The notes under the pieces are model-generated. The model did no database searches, was not told the DNA's origin, and saw only the letters and a program-made list of their open reading frames with translations. From Delphinus delphis (lineage: Eukaryota; Chordata; Mammalia; Artiodactyla; Delphinidae): DNA of 64,000 nt. Location of the stretch: the NCBI RefSeq assembly GCF_949987515.2, contig NC_082683.1, positions 125,202,582 through 125,266,581 on the forward strand, written 5' to 3'. Below, in pieces: positions 1 to 12,711 of this stretch. Numbering within the stretch: position 1 is the stretch's first letter; each line of letters begins with the position of its first letter. Both the position numbers and the translations under genes were made by a program.

Positions 1-317
1 CAGCCTAGGAAGGAAAAATCGGGACTTCTGTCTGTTGCAGCCAGCTCTCCTACCTGCACTGCAGGCAAAGCTCCTAGGGTTGCAGGCATCTTATTTTCCC
101 AGCTCTGCTGGGAGCGAGGAGAGCCCTGGTCCTCTACCCAGCCTGCCACTCACCGCCTCTGTGACTCCCAACCACAGCCTTGCTCTCCTCGTCCCTCCCA
201 CCCAAGGGCTTGGTTAGTGGGATCATTACAGGGCCTTTCCAGCTCTCACGCACATTTTTCACTTGCTTCAGGGGCCTATGACTCAGATAAATCCTATAAA
301 AAACCAATCAGGCTCCC

Positions 318-532
318 TTTTTTTGTTTGTTTGTTTTTTGTGGTACGCGGGCCTCTCACTGCTGTGGCCTCTCCTGTTGTGGAGCACAGACTCCGGACGC
401 TCAGGCTCAGCGGCTATGGCTCACGGGCCCAGCCGCTCCGCGGCATGTGGGATCTTCCCGGACCAGGGCACGAACCCGTGTCCCCTGCATCGGCAGGGGG
501 ACTCCCCACCACTGCGCCACCAGGGAAGTCCT
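318..532 (-). mobile_element. CHR-type SINE, short form
   Basis: The poly-T start and CCACCAGGGAAG end show a - strand copy of the tRNA-derived cetacean/hippo SINE. The 7-bp duplication GGCTCCC flanks it at 311-317 and 533-539. Open frames across it are artefacts of the repeat. Confidence 0.9.
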
Positions 533-1605
533 GGCTCCCATTTTTAAAGGTTAATTTATTTTTAGGGATGATGAGAAGCTCTGAAATGGCCACCCGCTCC
601 CAGGGAGACGAGCCCTGACTTCAGGGGTCCATTCTTCCACCTGCTATTCACAGGCAACTTGACCTTGAACAAAGGCACTCTCTCTTCACTTCTCAATATA
701 TATGCCTGTTTGTTTAATAGGAGTTTTATTTATTGGCTTTCTGGGCCCCCTTTGCAGGTTAACTGTCTCCTTTAGCTCTGAAAACTTGGGGCAACAAAGA
801 GGTTATCATAGAGGAATGCAAACTGCCGCATGAGTGCCCTGCGGTGATGTGGGTGCTGTCACTGTTGAGTGACCTGCCCTGTACGTGTGCATGTCCACGC
901 TGGTCACTAAACCCTGGGGAGACCCACTGCCCTCATGCCTGACGCTGACAGAAGGACAAGACAGCAGCCACAACCGATTGTTCTGTTTGTGATTGTACTG
1001 TCTGGCTCATCTAAAAGTCTTTGTCAGGACCTGGAGAGAGGAAATGTTGCATAACTTCCGGGTTCTCACATTGTCAGTGACCTTGAGGCTGCCTGCCGCT
1101 GGGGGTGGCAATGACGCGTCCCCTCTACACTTTCCCTGGGCAACGGTTTAGTAACAGCTGTACTGAGGTGACAATCTTGAGGCTATCTTCATGGGACTGA
1201 GCAGCCTTGATCAGGTGCGGCCGCCAGTCACAGCCTTGTCGTGTCCACCTCCTCCTTGGGCATGAGAAAGTCCCTCGGAAGAAAATCTTCAGAATATGGA
1301 GATGGAAAACACTGGTTTTTAGCCCCAAGTCAAGTAGTCCTCTACTGTAAGAGAACCCCTAAATATTTCCAGATAAATTTAGATCTAGGGGATTTTGGAA
1401 GTGAAAAAAAGAGAACATGTAAGTATATAAAATGACTGCTTAATAATATTCCAGTTTCCAGCAACTGTTTCCTAAAAGAGGTGGGTCTATGGAAAGGTTG
1501 AAGCAAGAATTCCGGTTGGTACAGTGAAACGTAGGATCTTAAGTAAACATGTTGGACTCTGGCTTTTATGATAGTAAAGCACGGTGTGTCTTTTCATGTT
1601 CACTT

Positions 1606-2064
1606 TTTTTTAAAATTAATTAATTAAGTAATTCTTTGGCTGCATTGGGTCTTCGTTGCGGTGCGCGGGCTTCTCATTGCAGTGGTTTCTCTTTTTTTTA
1701 AATATATATTTAAATTAATTAATTAATTAATTTTTATTTATGGCGGTGTTGGGTCTTTGTTGTTGCACGTGGACTTTCTCTAATTGCGTTGAGCGGGGGC
1801 TACTCTTCGCTGCAGTGCATGGACTTCTTATTGCGGTGGCTTCTCTTGTTGCAAAGCACAGGCTCTAGGCGCACAGTCTTCAGTAGTTGTGGCACACGGG
1901 CTCGGTAGTTGTGGCTCGCGGGCTGTAGAGCGCAGGCTCAGTAGTAGTGGCGCACGGGCTTAGTTGCTCCGCGGCATGTGGGATCTTCCTGTACCGGGGC
2001 TCGAACCTGTGTTCCCTGTGTTAGCAGGCGGATTCTTAACCACTACGCCACCAGGGATGTCCCT
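1606..2064 (-). mobile_element. CHR-type SINE, long form, in a composite 1.4-unit arrangement
   Basis: Positions 1690-2064 are a full-length long-form copy with an A/T-rich tail. Next to its tail, 1606-1690 repeats only the 3' end of the same SINE with a second tail. One duplication, CATGTTCACTT at 1595-1605 and CACGTTCACTT at 2065-2075, flanks the whole unit. Confidence 0.85.
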
Positions 2065-2169
2065 CACGTTCACTTCTGCTAGAGTTTTTATGATAGCATT
2101 AGTCATAATTTAAATTTGTGTAGACCTTTTATTTTTTCGCTTTTTTTGCCATTTAAAAGCTAATTTTCA

Positions 2170-2274
2170 CTGATTCACTTTGTTATAAAGCAGAAACTAA
2201 CACACCATTGTAAAGCAATTATACTCCAATAAAGATGTTAAAAAAATAAAATAAAATAAATCCCCAAAAAAAAA
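2170..2274 (+). mobile_element. Very short L1 3' end
   Basis: About 105 bp of L1 3' end ending in CAATAAAGATG and an A-rich tail. It is flanked by the perfect 15-bp duplication AAAAGCTAATTTTCA at 2155-2169 and 2275-2289, which marks a severely 5'-truncated insertion. Confidence 0.92.
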
Positions 2275-3779
2275 AAAAGCTAATTTTCAATCATGATGCC
2301 ATTTTCTAATAATTCTTATACTCAAAGTCAAAGGCGACCCCAAAGTCAAGCATTTTCTTTAATTTCCTAGATTTAAAAACTAGTCCTTGACTAGTTTGAC
2401 TTTGGGGTATCAGTCTTTTTTAATAAAATTAAAAATATTCTTCATGTTCTTTGCAGAAAGGGAAGTTTCACTTTCAAAAAGAAAGAGCCAAAGAGCTGGA
2501 CCTTTTAAGTAAGGGCTTGTAAATGACCTTGCCTGGAAAATCTACTGGCCGAGGTGCCTTCTCTCCGTTTCCCTCCCTCCCCTTCCTTCCAGCCCCTTCC
2601 TAAAAGACACATTCTGAGTACCTATATTTAGTGTCCTCACAGCAGTTGGACTGACCTGACAAACCGTCACTTCTCCAAAGGAATGCTGGTGGCTCATCTT
2701 GGAAATATGCATTCCTGTCCTTTGGTCTGAGTCACAGGAAAAGTGCTTCCTCAGCTCTCCATCCTCCCTGCCCTGTCCCTTGGGTTCTTTGTCACTTCTC
2801 TGTCTCTCCTTTTCATCATCCCCTCACCCATCACCTTGCCAGGAGAGTCTAGGTCAAGCCCCCTTTTACCCTCGCCTTTCCAAGGGACATGGCATTAATT
2901 TGAAAATGATAGAGGCCTTTGAACCGGGAGGCCAGGTCGGCAGAGCACTTGCTGCGAACAAGGGCAGCCCGTGGACTCTCCCCGAGTGCTCTGAGGGACC
3001 CTCCTGAGCCCTCCTCCTGGCATCTTTCAGAACAGATCTTAAGAATTTGTATTTTTGGTAGGCAGTAAGAACTGAAGGAATATATGGAAGGATACCCTGG
3101 CAATTTTTTGACTTCAACTTAATATCTCTAAGCCTGTATTTTCATGACAGTTAAAGGGAGAAAAGTGTATATTTAAGTCAAGTGGACCTAGTGAGAGTGA
3201 AAGAGCTGGTCCATCATTTAAAGATATAAAGACTTATTAATGCTATTATTAACTAAACTTGAGTCGTGAATACAAACCTGGCCAGACTGGGTTTTGACTG
3301 CCCTTTTCACACTGGAATACCTAGTAATCAGATCTCTTCTAAATAACATGTGTGAATGTGGTCAAATTAAGCAGTGGCAATTGTGCGGTGCATTTGGGTC
3401 GATACGTCCGTAGCAATGGACAAGATGCTGGGCTAAACCCAGAAGTCTCAGAGTAAGGACCAAATCATCAAACGGAAGAAAAATGTAAGAAAAAATGGAT
3501 GACATGTACGGTTTCTTGCCCTGAGCAGTGGTGGCCATCACTGCTTATAATGTCTTACAGAGTTGTGTTGCTATGAGATATTGGAACAGATCTGCCTGCT
3601 CAACCTGGAAGGCAAGGGCTACTGGGATTTTATGTCGAAACATATTAATTTGCTATTTTTGTGGGTCAGAAATGGTTACGTGTTGGCAATTTCACATTGC
3701 CTAAGCTAAATATGAAAGCCGCCCCTGAGGTCCTAAGCCACGACACGATGGTTCCCAGTAAAATTGACCTGAGAATGAC

Positions 3780-3960
3780 AAGCAGGGGCTGTGGAGCTGG
3801 ACACAATCCCACCATTCTACACAGTACTTAACTTCACTGAGCCTCAATTTTCTGATCTATAAAATGGGAATAATACGTGTAAGGGTTAAAAGAGATGATA
3901 AATATCTGTAAGGTGAATAGTACTTTATAGTTGCAAACCTAGTGGCATTAGGTGGCAATA
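3780..3960 (+). repeat. MIR SINE
   Basis: Matches the MIR pattern: a middle part with ACTTCACTGAGCCTCAATTT and AAAATGGGAATAATA, then a GTAAGGGTTAAAAGAGATGA tail region. Confidence 0.75.
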
Positions 3961-4693
3961 TTAACAGCCACCTCTATTTTTATAGCCCTATCATTTCACT
4001 GGAAGCAGCAGTTTCTTCTTTTTGGATATTGAATTCAGTATTTCCAGGCTTTGGATGATATAACAGAGATGCTTTGACACTTAGATGATATGACACTTAG
4101 ATTTTCATGAAGGTAACAGAATCTTAGCTGTCCAAGAAAAGGGTTCGGGAGAAGTTGGGTTAGGAAACACGTTGAAGAAAAATGTTCAGGTGACATTGTG
4201 TTGCTTCTGTAATCTCTCCCTCTAAAATACCCACATTTGTTGGATTAGCCCCTACCAAGCTTTCCTCCCTGAGGGACCCTCTTAGGAGAGTCCTCAGCAG
4301 TTGGTCAGTGGCATCTCTTCTCACCATGTTAACGGTGCTGGATCTGGAGAGAGACATGGGTGTCAGCATGCTAGAGAGGGCAGGAGGCACGCGAGCGTGC
4401 CCGCTCCCCCTCCCCGCCCACGGTCACGCTCACGAGGCCCCGTCCCTGGTTTGACCGTGCACTTCTCGCTGCCTGGCCAGTGGTGTAATGGAAGAGTCTC
4501 CTCTTCCATCCCTGCTGCTCACGCCACAGTGGGATGAACCAAAGTGTGTGTGTCAGTCAGGGGGTCCAGGGAGATTCCCAGCTGCCTTACTTCCTGGTAA
4601 GCAGGTATGAATATGTGGACTCTTCTCTTCCTGTTAAGTTGTGGACAGGTTTTTTGTTTTGCTTTGAAGTAAAGATGGCTCAGTGCCGGAAGA

Positions 4694-4902
4694 ATTCTTT
4701 TTTTTTTTTTTGCTGTACGCGGGCCTCTCACTGTCGTGGCCTCTCCCGTTGCGGAGCACAGGCTCCAGACGTGCAGGCTCAGCTGCCATGGCTCACGGTC
4801 CCAGCTGCTCCACGGCATGTGGGATCCTCCCAGACCGGGGCACGAACCTGCGTCCCCTGCATCGGCAGGTGGACTCCCAAGCACTGCGCCACCAGGGAAG
4901 CC
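4694..4902 (-). mobile_element. CHR-type SINE, short form
   Basis: Poly-T start, SINE body and CCACCAGGGAAGCCC end. The flanks AATTCTTTTT and AATTCATTTTT form an imperfect duplication. Confidence 0.88.
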
Positions 4903-5100
4903 CAATAATTCATTTTTAAAGGGTCATGTTTACCATGAGATGGTAACCAACATCAAGGCAGAAGAATAAACAGGGTGGGAAGACCGGCAGCCCACACTGC
5001 CACCACCAGCAGACTCCATTTCATCTTGATTGGCAGAGGGAAACATCTTGTCTTCAAATCCATTAAGATAGAAGGCACCTGTAATTCCAATCTCATTGTA

Positions 5101-5142
5101 TTGGGTTGGCCAAAAAAGTTCATTTGGGTTTTTCCGTAACAT
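5101..5142 (+). mobile_element. Mariner terminal-inverted-repeat fragment
   Basis: Begins TTGGGTTGGCCAAAAAAGTT directly after a TA dinucleotide, the left end of a cetartiodactyl mariner. It resembles the left end of the larger copy at 47413. No transposase or opposite end is visible nearby, so it is a fragment. Confidence 0.8.
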
Positions 5143-6883
5143 CTTTGAGAAGTCATCATATCGAGCTCAGAATTGCTTAATTTTTTTTTTTCAAGCTACA
5201 TTACACCCATGTTACTCTCTTTCACTTAAATTTCAGAGGGGCAATTGGACATATTTGGCTTCCTTATGCTTCAGAGGAATTGTTCCTTCAAAGTGCCAAC
5301 AAGGTGTTTTTCAGCTATTTCGTTAGATTCCATTGATCCGTGAGCTGACACGATAAATATGTGATGCCCTCCAGGCCCACCTGGCGCTCTGTTCCCTCTC
5401 CTCTCCTCCCTCCCTCAGATGGGTCCTGCCAACCTACTCCCAGAGTTTAAGGCTGTGGATGAGCTGGCATTGGTGACGCTAGGATTTCTGGAAGCTGCTG
5501 CCCAGAGTTGTAGTTTGGGTAAAGGGTTGAGAGCAGCAAACTCCAGGTTCCCTTCCTCGGTGAGCCTCGCTGTTTGCCCTCCACAACTCACCCACTTCTT
5601 CATGTCTAAAGACGAGGGTACAACTAATAAGTCAGCTCGGGTACACGGGAAGTCTACTAATTAACTTAAAACTGTTCTTGGAGACACACAAAAAATGTGT
5701 CTGCATTCATATGCTCATTTTAGATGAGTGAGCAGAGGAGAGCCCTGTGATGAATAGGACCAGGTAATAAATTTCATGCGGAGATGGGGGTGGGTGTAGG
5801 GGGAGATGGATCTGTGGAGCTTCCGCTGCGCTCACTTGGGGGAAGGCTCGGGGAGGACGGCAGTGGAAAGAGCACCGGCCTCACGGCCTCCACGTCTATC
5901 TCCATGTCTGTGGTACAATACCTTGGGTTGCAATTGGTGTCTGTGCTTGTTCAGCGCTCTCATTCTAGTGATCTCAGGACTCCAGAGCCTATCTGACACA
6001 GACAAGACGAGAGGGAAGTTGGGGAGATGAAGGGGAGCGGGGAGGTGTCCCCTAGGGGCTTCCAACCAGAAAAGTATCTTTCCCCACATACACACGTGAA
6101 TAGACGTCATCAAGTATCCTGGATAACGTGGTGTCTTGTTTGGGGATAGTATTGGTCACTTAGCAAATTTTATATCTCAAGTCAAAATACTATGTGTGCT
6201 TGTTCTTCAGTTTGGCCTTGGATAAAAAAGCATAATTAACGTAAAATAGTAGGATTTGACTATGTATATTTTCCCATTATCAAAGGGGTTGTCATTTATC
6301 TTGGGAACAAGCACAATAACGAGCTCTACAAAATATCAAAGATATGTCCCTGTGAAATTCTGTGCACATCTAAGATGGAGCCCTTGAACTAAATAATTCT
6401 CTCTCTGCTCGCCTGAAGATGATCATACAACTACAGGAAAAAAACTCTGATGATAAAGGGTAATTCCATAAACAGAGAAGGGCCTTCAACCAGTGTGCAT
6501 GGCATTCAGCTTAGGGGAAAAGATTTGCATACACTAAGGGTTGTTGAACATCCAAATAGGCTGTAGCGAAAGTCCAGCAACCCATCTTTCTAAGACTTTT
6601 CTTCAAAAAGAGCAGCTTCTTGAGGGTTTGGGAGGGTAGGTGTGACCCTGCCTGGAGGTAGGGGGGTGGACGTCAGCTGATCCCAGGCCACAGTCGAAAG
6701 CTGAACCTGAGGCAGAAGGTGAGGCTTAGGCTACGGGTTTCCAGAGGGCACAGTGGCACCTTTTTCCCTGTGCTCTCCCTGTATTTTATTAGGTAAACTG
6801 ATATTAATCATGCAGGGGTGAAATAAAAATTAAAAACAGCAGTCAAAACCCATAAATATCTTAGTGGCACTTGAAGGGGTAAA

Positions 6884-6926
6884 ATGTGTGTGTGTGTGTG
6901 TGTGCGTGTGTGTGTGTATATGTGTG
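6884..6926. repeat. TG dinucleotide microsatellite
   Basis: About 20 TG units with a single C and a TATA interruption near the end. Confidence 0.95.
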
Positions 6927-7474
6927 CCTAGAAATGTATGACTGTGTGTATAAAATCACACACCCCCAGCTTTTTTTTTTTTAATTGAAAATTACTTTTC
7001 CGCTTGGAATGTACAGGAGACACATGATATATATGTGTTGTGTGCATGGCTACCTTTATAAGCATTTCTTTGCCTCCTGGAGGTTTCTGTGGAGAATGAT
7101 ACCTGTTTAGAGTATTTGGCCTAGTGATTTATTGGATGTAGTAAATGACAGGTACAAGCAGCTGTGCTTTGGGATTCCCCCTTTGAGTAACTGCTAGAAG
7201 GTTAAAATGAATGCATTCTAGTTTCAGTACTTCAGACTCACAAGTAGATGAAGAAATTATAAGCCTGCTAACATTATAAACCTAATTGGAAGCAAAATAC
7301 TTCTTTCTTAATGAAAAGCCTTTCTTTTCTCTTTCCTTTCCCTCCCTCTTTTACTTGCCCTGACCCCTCCTGCTATGAACACCTACTAAAGCCGAAGATT
7401 GAGTGTTTTCCTTATTTGCTTCTCAGTAGATGGGGAACCAAGGAGAGGCCAGTGTAACTCAAAAACAAATGCAG

Positions 7475-7692
7475 GGGCTTCCCTGGTGGCACAGTGGTTG
7501 AGAGTCCACCTGCCGAGGCAGGGGACACGGGTTCGTGCCCCGGTCTGGGAAGATCCCACATGCCGCGGAGCGGCTGGGCCCGTGAGCCATGGCCGCTGAG
7601 CCTGTGCATCCGGAGCCTGTGCTCCACAAAGGGAGAGGCCACAACAGTGAGAGGCCCGCCTACAGCAAAAAAAAAAAAAAAAAAAAAAAAAG
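7475..7692 (+). mobile_element. CHR-type SINE, short form
   Basis: Starts GGGCTTCCCTGGTGGCACAG and ends in about 25 A. A perfect 9-bp duplication CAAATGCAG flanks it at 7466-7474 and 7693-7701. The long pure tail suggests a young insertion. Confidence 0.93.
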
Positions 7693-10600
7693 CAAATGCA
7701 GAGCCAAAGGGTTTTTGTTTGTTTGTTTAATTATTATTTTAACTTCAAATCTTATGTTAAACGGACATACTCATTAAAAACCAAATATTAAAATTTCACA
7801 TATCCAGATTCTCATTTCAGTCTTTCAGGTGGCTTTATTTGATAATAATCAATCTGTAATTTAAGGCAAATGGTCAGATCAGGGCAAAGCTGTACAGAGC
7901 TCAGCGTGGTTAATGTCGGTTCAAGTTCAGAAGACTGGAGAAGCAAAAGGTTAGATCTGTTTCCTGGAATATAATTTGAAACTACAAGCTAGTGATTGGG
8001 TGTTCTGCTATCTTTGGCCTCTGGGAGTTACCACTGCAAACAAAGCTCGGCCTTATCCAGAGCTATAACTAAGGACTGTTAAGGAGTGAGCAGTGTGGAG
8101 AGGGACAGCTGAAAGTATCTGACCTAGTGTGAAAACAACTAATGAGAAGGCCAGTCAGCAAGATGGGATTTGTGTGTCCTTGGAGAGGGTCAGGCTTGAG
8201 GAATTTGCCTGTGGACTCAAGATAATAAAGAAGTTGCCAAATCCAATCCTAATTCTTTCTATCCCTTTTTTCCATTAGTCTGATAATGTAAAGTAAATGG
8301 TTTAAAGGATTTAGATATCAGGTCAAGGGTCCTTCATCTGCCTCTTGTAAGTATCTAATTGCTATCTAATTAGGGAAATGACTAGGAGTTTTCCTAATGT
8401 TTTAGAGAAAGTCTCATCAGAGATTTTAAGATTATCCAGAACAGAACTGTCCCGGGTTGGGGGGGGATTGATCTCTGATAGCTTCCAGGAAGAGGAATTC
8501 TCAGGTCAGCAGGTTCTGGACAAAGAAAAGAGTGGAGGCAGAGACGGTGGGTGAAAGAGTGAGGGACCTTCAGAAATGTGAGGAGGGGCTGAAGAGCAAC
8601 AGCCACCCTGGACCGTGGGGCGGCCTTCTGGATATTTTTGTATTATTTATGTACGTGCTCCATAGGTGAGGGTTTAGCGACAGAAGCTGATTGCATGACC
8701 TCAGCCCAAATGGTTCATGTTTTTCTGGATAAGCAACATTTAGATCAGAAGTTAGGTATCTTAAAAGGATAGTCACTAAGGCTTATATTCAGAGATCCCT
8801 CAGAGATTCCAGAGGGAAACTTTACAGAAGAGAGCGAGACGCGGCCGAGCTCCCTGAGTTGACCCATCATTCCTGGGCTCCCGTGGCCAAGGTTGTCACG
8901 TCACTGAAAATGCAAAGGATGGGGCAGAGACTTTGGCCCAAGGTCTAATCCAGCTGGGCAAGTTACAGGATTGTAAGACCCAATGCTTAACTGTCCATTT
9001 CACCTCTTGCCTTCTCAGTTTCACCGGTTTCTGCTGCTTCTCTGTACAGGACACAGTAGAGATTCTTCAAGTGTGCTGATCTGCTTTTCTCTCATGCGGT
9101 AACATAGAGGCTTGACAGGGCTTAGGTCATAAGCCAAACTCTCTGAAGGATTTGGGCTCTTGGAAACTGGTAGACACAAGACCAACTGTGTGTAACATTT
9201 TTCTGAGCCAGTGGGTACCACTGTGCATGTAATAATAATATCTATATTTCCGTTAGTCTGCTGAAGAATTCACTCACTAGCAGTACCCTTTTGGTAGTAA
9301 AGGGCCCACAGCACTGAGTGAAAGGAGCTAATGCCTGGGGTCTCCCACGTGTCACGTGGTCTCTTTAATAGTGGAGACCCTGCACTTGGCATTGGGAAGG
9401 ATGAAAAGCACGCCGCAGAATCCCAGCTCCTCTTGTTGCTTTCCTTTTCTCTCTGGGAGAATCTGAGAAGTACATCCCTCATCCTCATACACACATCCGG
9501 GAGATAGAACAGCCGCTGGAAGAGGGATGCAGAAGCGGCCAGAAAGTGAGAGGCGGACTGCTGGGGAGGAGAGCTGAAGCCAGGCCAGAGGGAACACTGA
9601 CCTGTGTGACCCTCACCTTGCCATTTAGGTCCTACCGTGTTTACTCTCAGTGTGACCTTCTAGGGTCACTTTCCTCTTTTTAACCTGTTGGGTGAGATAC
9701 TCCAAATCTCACACCAGGCTCACTGACGTTTTGTTAGCATTTTCTTTTTTGCTGCGTCACTTGCTCTGCAGATGGACCATGGCTGGCATGACTGTAACTC
9801 ATCACACTGATGTCCCTGCCATCAGCCAGACGGTCGTTCCCCACCTTCTTCCTACCTGAAGATTAGGCGAGACTGCTCTTTGGCTTCTGACAGTTGCTCT
9901 CATGTTCTTCACCCTTCATCTGTCTACCGCTCTCCCGCCTTCTCCTTCCCAAGCCTGAAAACACTGTTTAACCCTTGGCCCATAGATCTTCTCTTAGTCC
10001 ATTTCTGCCCACCACCTTCGCCACCAGGGTCGAGGCAAACTTCCTGCCTGACAAATTCAAAGGCATTTGCCTCCGAGTTCTCTGGCTGCCCTGTGCACTG
10101 CCTTTCTCTGTGGCCCCTCGCATGTGAATGCCCCTCAAAGCTCTGTTCTCTCCTGACTCCAGGGTTACTCTGGGAGAACATACCATCCCCCTGAGTTCTG
10201 TTAACCTCTGGCTCTGGGACTGTCTCTGCACTTCCCCAGGTCCAAGCAAGTCACCTTGACTTAAATGTCTTGTTTACAACCCAAACCAGCGATGACCCTC
10301 CTTCCCAGACGTTGCGCATTTCAGCATTTCAGCCGGGGATCCCTATTTACCCTACTAGCTCAGGCAGGAAATCCCAGTGAAAGCTTCTCCTGACCTCTGT
10401 TTTACTTTGTTTATGTTTGCACGTATCTATCATCTTTATCATGTGGCCTCTTTGTACCATAAATAATCACAATGCCAGTTTTCTAACTAAATAATGTAGA
10501 CAAACATTTTTAGGGTATATTTAAATTGCTTAAGTCATACAGTTTTCTACGGTTTGTGAGCATCATAAAAAAAATGTTTTAATTGTAGTAACCTTTATTT

Positions 10601-10712
10601 TTAACTGAAGATTTTCTGCTACTTCCTCTCTGACTCATTTCCATCACTGTTGACAGCTTTTTTCCCCCTGAAATTCTTCAGGTTCTCCATCACCCTTTCC
10701 GAGATGATTCTT

Positions 10713-10905
10713 TTTTTTTTTTTTCCGGTACGCGGGCCTCTCACTGCTGTGGCCTCTCCCGTTGCTCCGGATGCGCAGGCTCAGCGGCCATGGCTCACGG
10801 GCCCAGCCGCTCCGCGGCATGTGGGATCTTCCCGGACCGGGGCACGAACCCGTGTCCCCTGCCTCGGCAGGCGGACTCTCAACCACTGCACCACCAGGAA
10901 AGCCC
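10713..10905 (-). mobile_element. CHR-type SINE, short form with internal deletion
   Basis: Flanked by the perfect 14-bp duplication CCGAGATGATTCTT at 10699-10712 and 10906-10919. It lacks about 11 bases (the GCGGAGCACAG stretch) found in most other copies in this window. Confidence 0.93.
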
Positions 10906-11251
10906 CCGAGATGATTCTTAACGTCACTGGTAGTTTGTCTCGGGCACCCTGTCTGCCTGGCTCCAGACCCTCACGTTCCTTGTCTTCATCTCCCATCGTC
11001 TCCATTCCTCTAGGGAACTACAAGCACAGAAGAACTTGCCCATTCAGCCCCCTGAGCTGGCCCCCCCTCCCCTCATTATTTAACTGATTTTGAAGCTCAA
11101 AGCCATCCTTAATGACGAGAAAAAATAACGGCCATTTTAGCCCAGGCCCTACTGAAGTCTGGTCTCACTCTGGTCATCACTTCCACTTTGATTAGGTCAT
11201 TATCTTCATACCCACCTCACGACTGCCACCCTCAGGTTCTAATTCTCTAAA

Positions 11252-11400
11252 GCAGTGGTTCTCAAACCAAGGGTGCTTAAGGATCTCTTTAAGCTTGTTA
11301 AGCAGAGATTCCCAAGTCCCACCCTTAGAGATGGGGATCTGGCAGGTCCGGAGTGGAGTCTGCCAGGCTTCGTGTTTAACAGGCCCCTAGGTGAGTGATG
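11252..11400. mobile_element. MER5A-like hAT-Charlie MITE
   Basis: Begins GCAGTGGTTCTCAAACCAAG and continues with the degraded MER5A body (AGATTCCCAAGTCCCACCC). The right end is unclear. Confidence 0.65.
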
Positions 11401-11482
11401 GAGGTACCCTGAAGGGCTGTGATGATGAGGCACCTTTCATGCCCAACACAAAGAGGGCTGGTCTGGGAGTGGGGATTCAAAT

Positions 11483-11667
11483 AGGGTTGCCAGATGAGCA
11501 AATAAAAATACAGGAGGCCCAATTAAATTTGAACTTCAGATAAACCATGAATAATTTATGTAAGTATGTCCTGAATTTTACACGAGAGATACTTATATAA
11601 AAATTTTTTCATGGTTTATCTGAAATTCAAATTTCACCATGCATTTTATATTTTATCTGGCTGTCCT
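11483..11667. mobile_element. Hairpin-forming MITE (long inverted repeat)
   Basis: The ends AGGGTTGCCAGAT and ATCTGGCTGTCCT are near-complementary, as are the inner halves TTCAGATAAACCATGA and TCATGGTTTATCTGAA. The whole element folds on itself around about 11565. It is a non-autonomous DNA transposon whose family I cannot name with certainty. Confidence 0.8.
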
Positions 11668-12109
11668 GGAATAGAATGCCGTTGTGATTGGCTCTCCACC
11701 CACTGTCTTGCATAGTGCTGTGTAGTGTTGTTCAAATATCTATTTGGGAAGTCTTGTGAATGACAGAGGCTTTTAGAAGTTAAAGAATCTAAAAGTCCAT
11801 TGAAGAGTGGAAATCCAAGGTGCACATACCCTGGCTGGCACTTGACTTTCTCAGGATAACCACTTATGTTTGGAATGGAAAGCAGGAGTAGTAACTGCAC
11901 ATAAATTGCATATTCCTCCAGTTTAGGTGAAAAGATCCAAAGAAATGTCTCTACTGAGTAGTCTTGAGTCTGTAGCATTTTCAGCGGTCATAAGTTAATT
12001 GATTAAAAGGAGTATGGAAGACGATGTCTGTGCTCAGTCTTACGTACAGTTAGAAAAGGAAAAGCCACCTGCATGAGATGCTTGCTAGCAGTGCGCAAGG
12101 GAGGACTGG

Positions 12110-12290
12110 AAAGATGACAGGCTTTAGAGTACCACGTGCTTGGGTTAGAATTCCGGTTCCACCACTTCCTCTGTGACCTTGGGTCAGGTACTTAACCTTT
12201 CTGTGCAAGAAGTGTTTTCATTCATAAAAAACAGATACGCTTATCATGAAACGTTGCTGGGGAACTTAAATGACATCTGATATCAAGACA
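12110..12290 (+). repeat. MIR SINE
   Basis: Contains MIR core words such as TTCCACCACTTCCTCTGTGA and CCTTGGGTCAGGTACTTAAC. Confidence 0.8.
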
Positions 12291-12356
12291 TAGTCATTGG
12301 TACTTACGTATTTAACCTAAATGCCAGAGAAAGGATTTCACAGGAGAGAGAATTTA

Positions 12357-12562
12357 TTTTTTTATTATTTTTATTTATTTTTATTTTTTTGCGGTACGTG
12401 GGCCTCTCCCTGTTGTGGCCTCTCCCGTTGCGGAGCACAGGCTCTGGACATGCTGGGCCCAGCCGCTCCGCGGCATGTGGGATCCTCCTGGACTGGGGCA
12501 CGAACCCGTGTCCCCTGCATCAGCAGGTGGACTCTCAACCACTGCGCCACCAGGGAAGGCCG
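12357..12562 (-). mobile_element. CHR-type SINE, short form with internal deletion
   Basis: Flanked by the perfect 14-bp duplication GGAGAGAGAATTTA at 12343-12356 and 12563-12576. It ends about 150 bp upstream of ATP1B1 exon 3. It lacks the segment around the GCGGCCATGGCTCAC box seen in other copies. Confidence 0.93.
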
Positions 12563-12711
12563 GGAGAGAGAATTTAAACCATTCTTTTTAGTCAGATGGG
12601 ATTAGCAAAGTATGTTTTATACGTGGAGAGTCAGCTTTTGAAGTATCTTGGTTGACTACCTTCCCACTCATGACTTTGCTCTGTGTTTTTCTAACTTTCT
12701 TCCTGCTCTAG

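Larger units (their letters stand above)
1..12711 (+). other. ATP1B1: ATP1B1 intron 2 (3' part)
   Basis: No exon was recognised here and exon 2 was not found, so the window opens inside intron 2. Recognisable content is CHR SINEs, a very short L1, a mariner end, MER5A-like and hairpin MITEs, MIRs and a TG repeat, each listed separately. The stretches 540-1590, 2290-3780, 3960-4690, 5145-6880, 6930-7460, 7705-10700, 10920-11250 and 11670-12110 look like ordinary intron sequence in which I see no gene or clear repeat. The intron ends in a pyrimidine-rich tract and CTAG. Confidence 0.85.

Noticed and set aside
217..618. Open frames over CHR SINEs (also at 4534-4969, 7412-7730, 10644-11005, 43272-43881, 61181-61652).
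   Set aside because: The same translated words recur at every SINE copy on both strands, so they reflect the repeat sequence and not genes.
1..12711. ATP1B1 exon 2 (membrane helix and first ectodomain residues).
   Set aside because: I looked for codons of the GTIQVMLLTISEFKP region and an appropriate donor and did not find them, so exon 2 should lie upstream.
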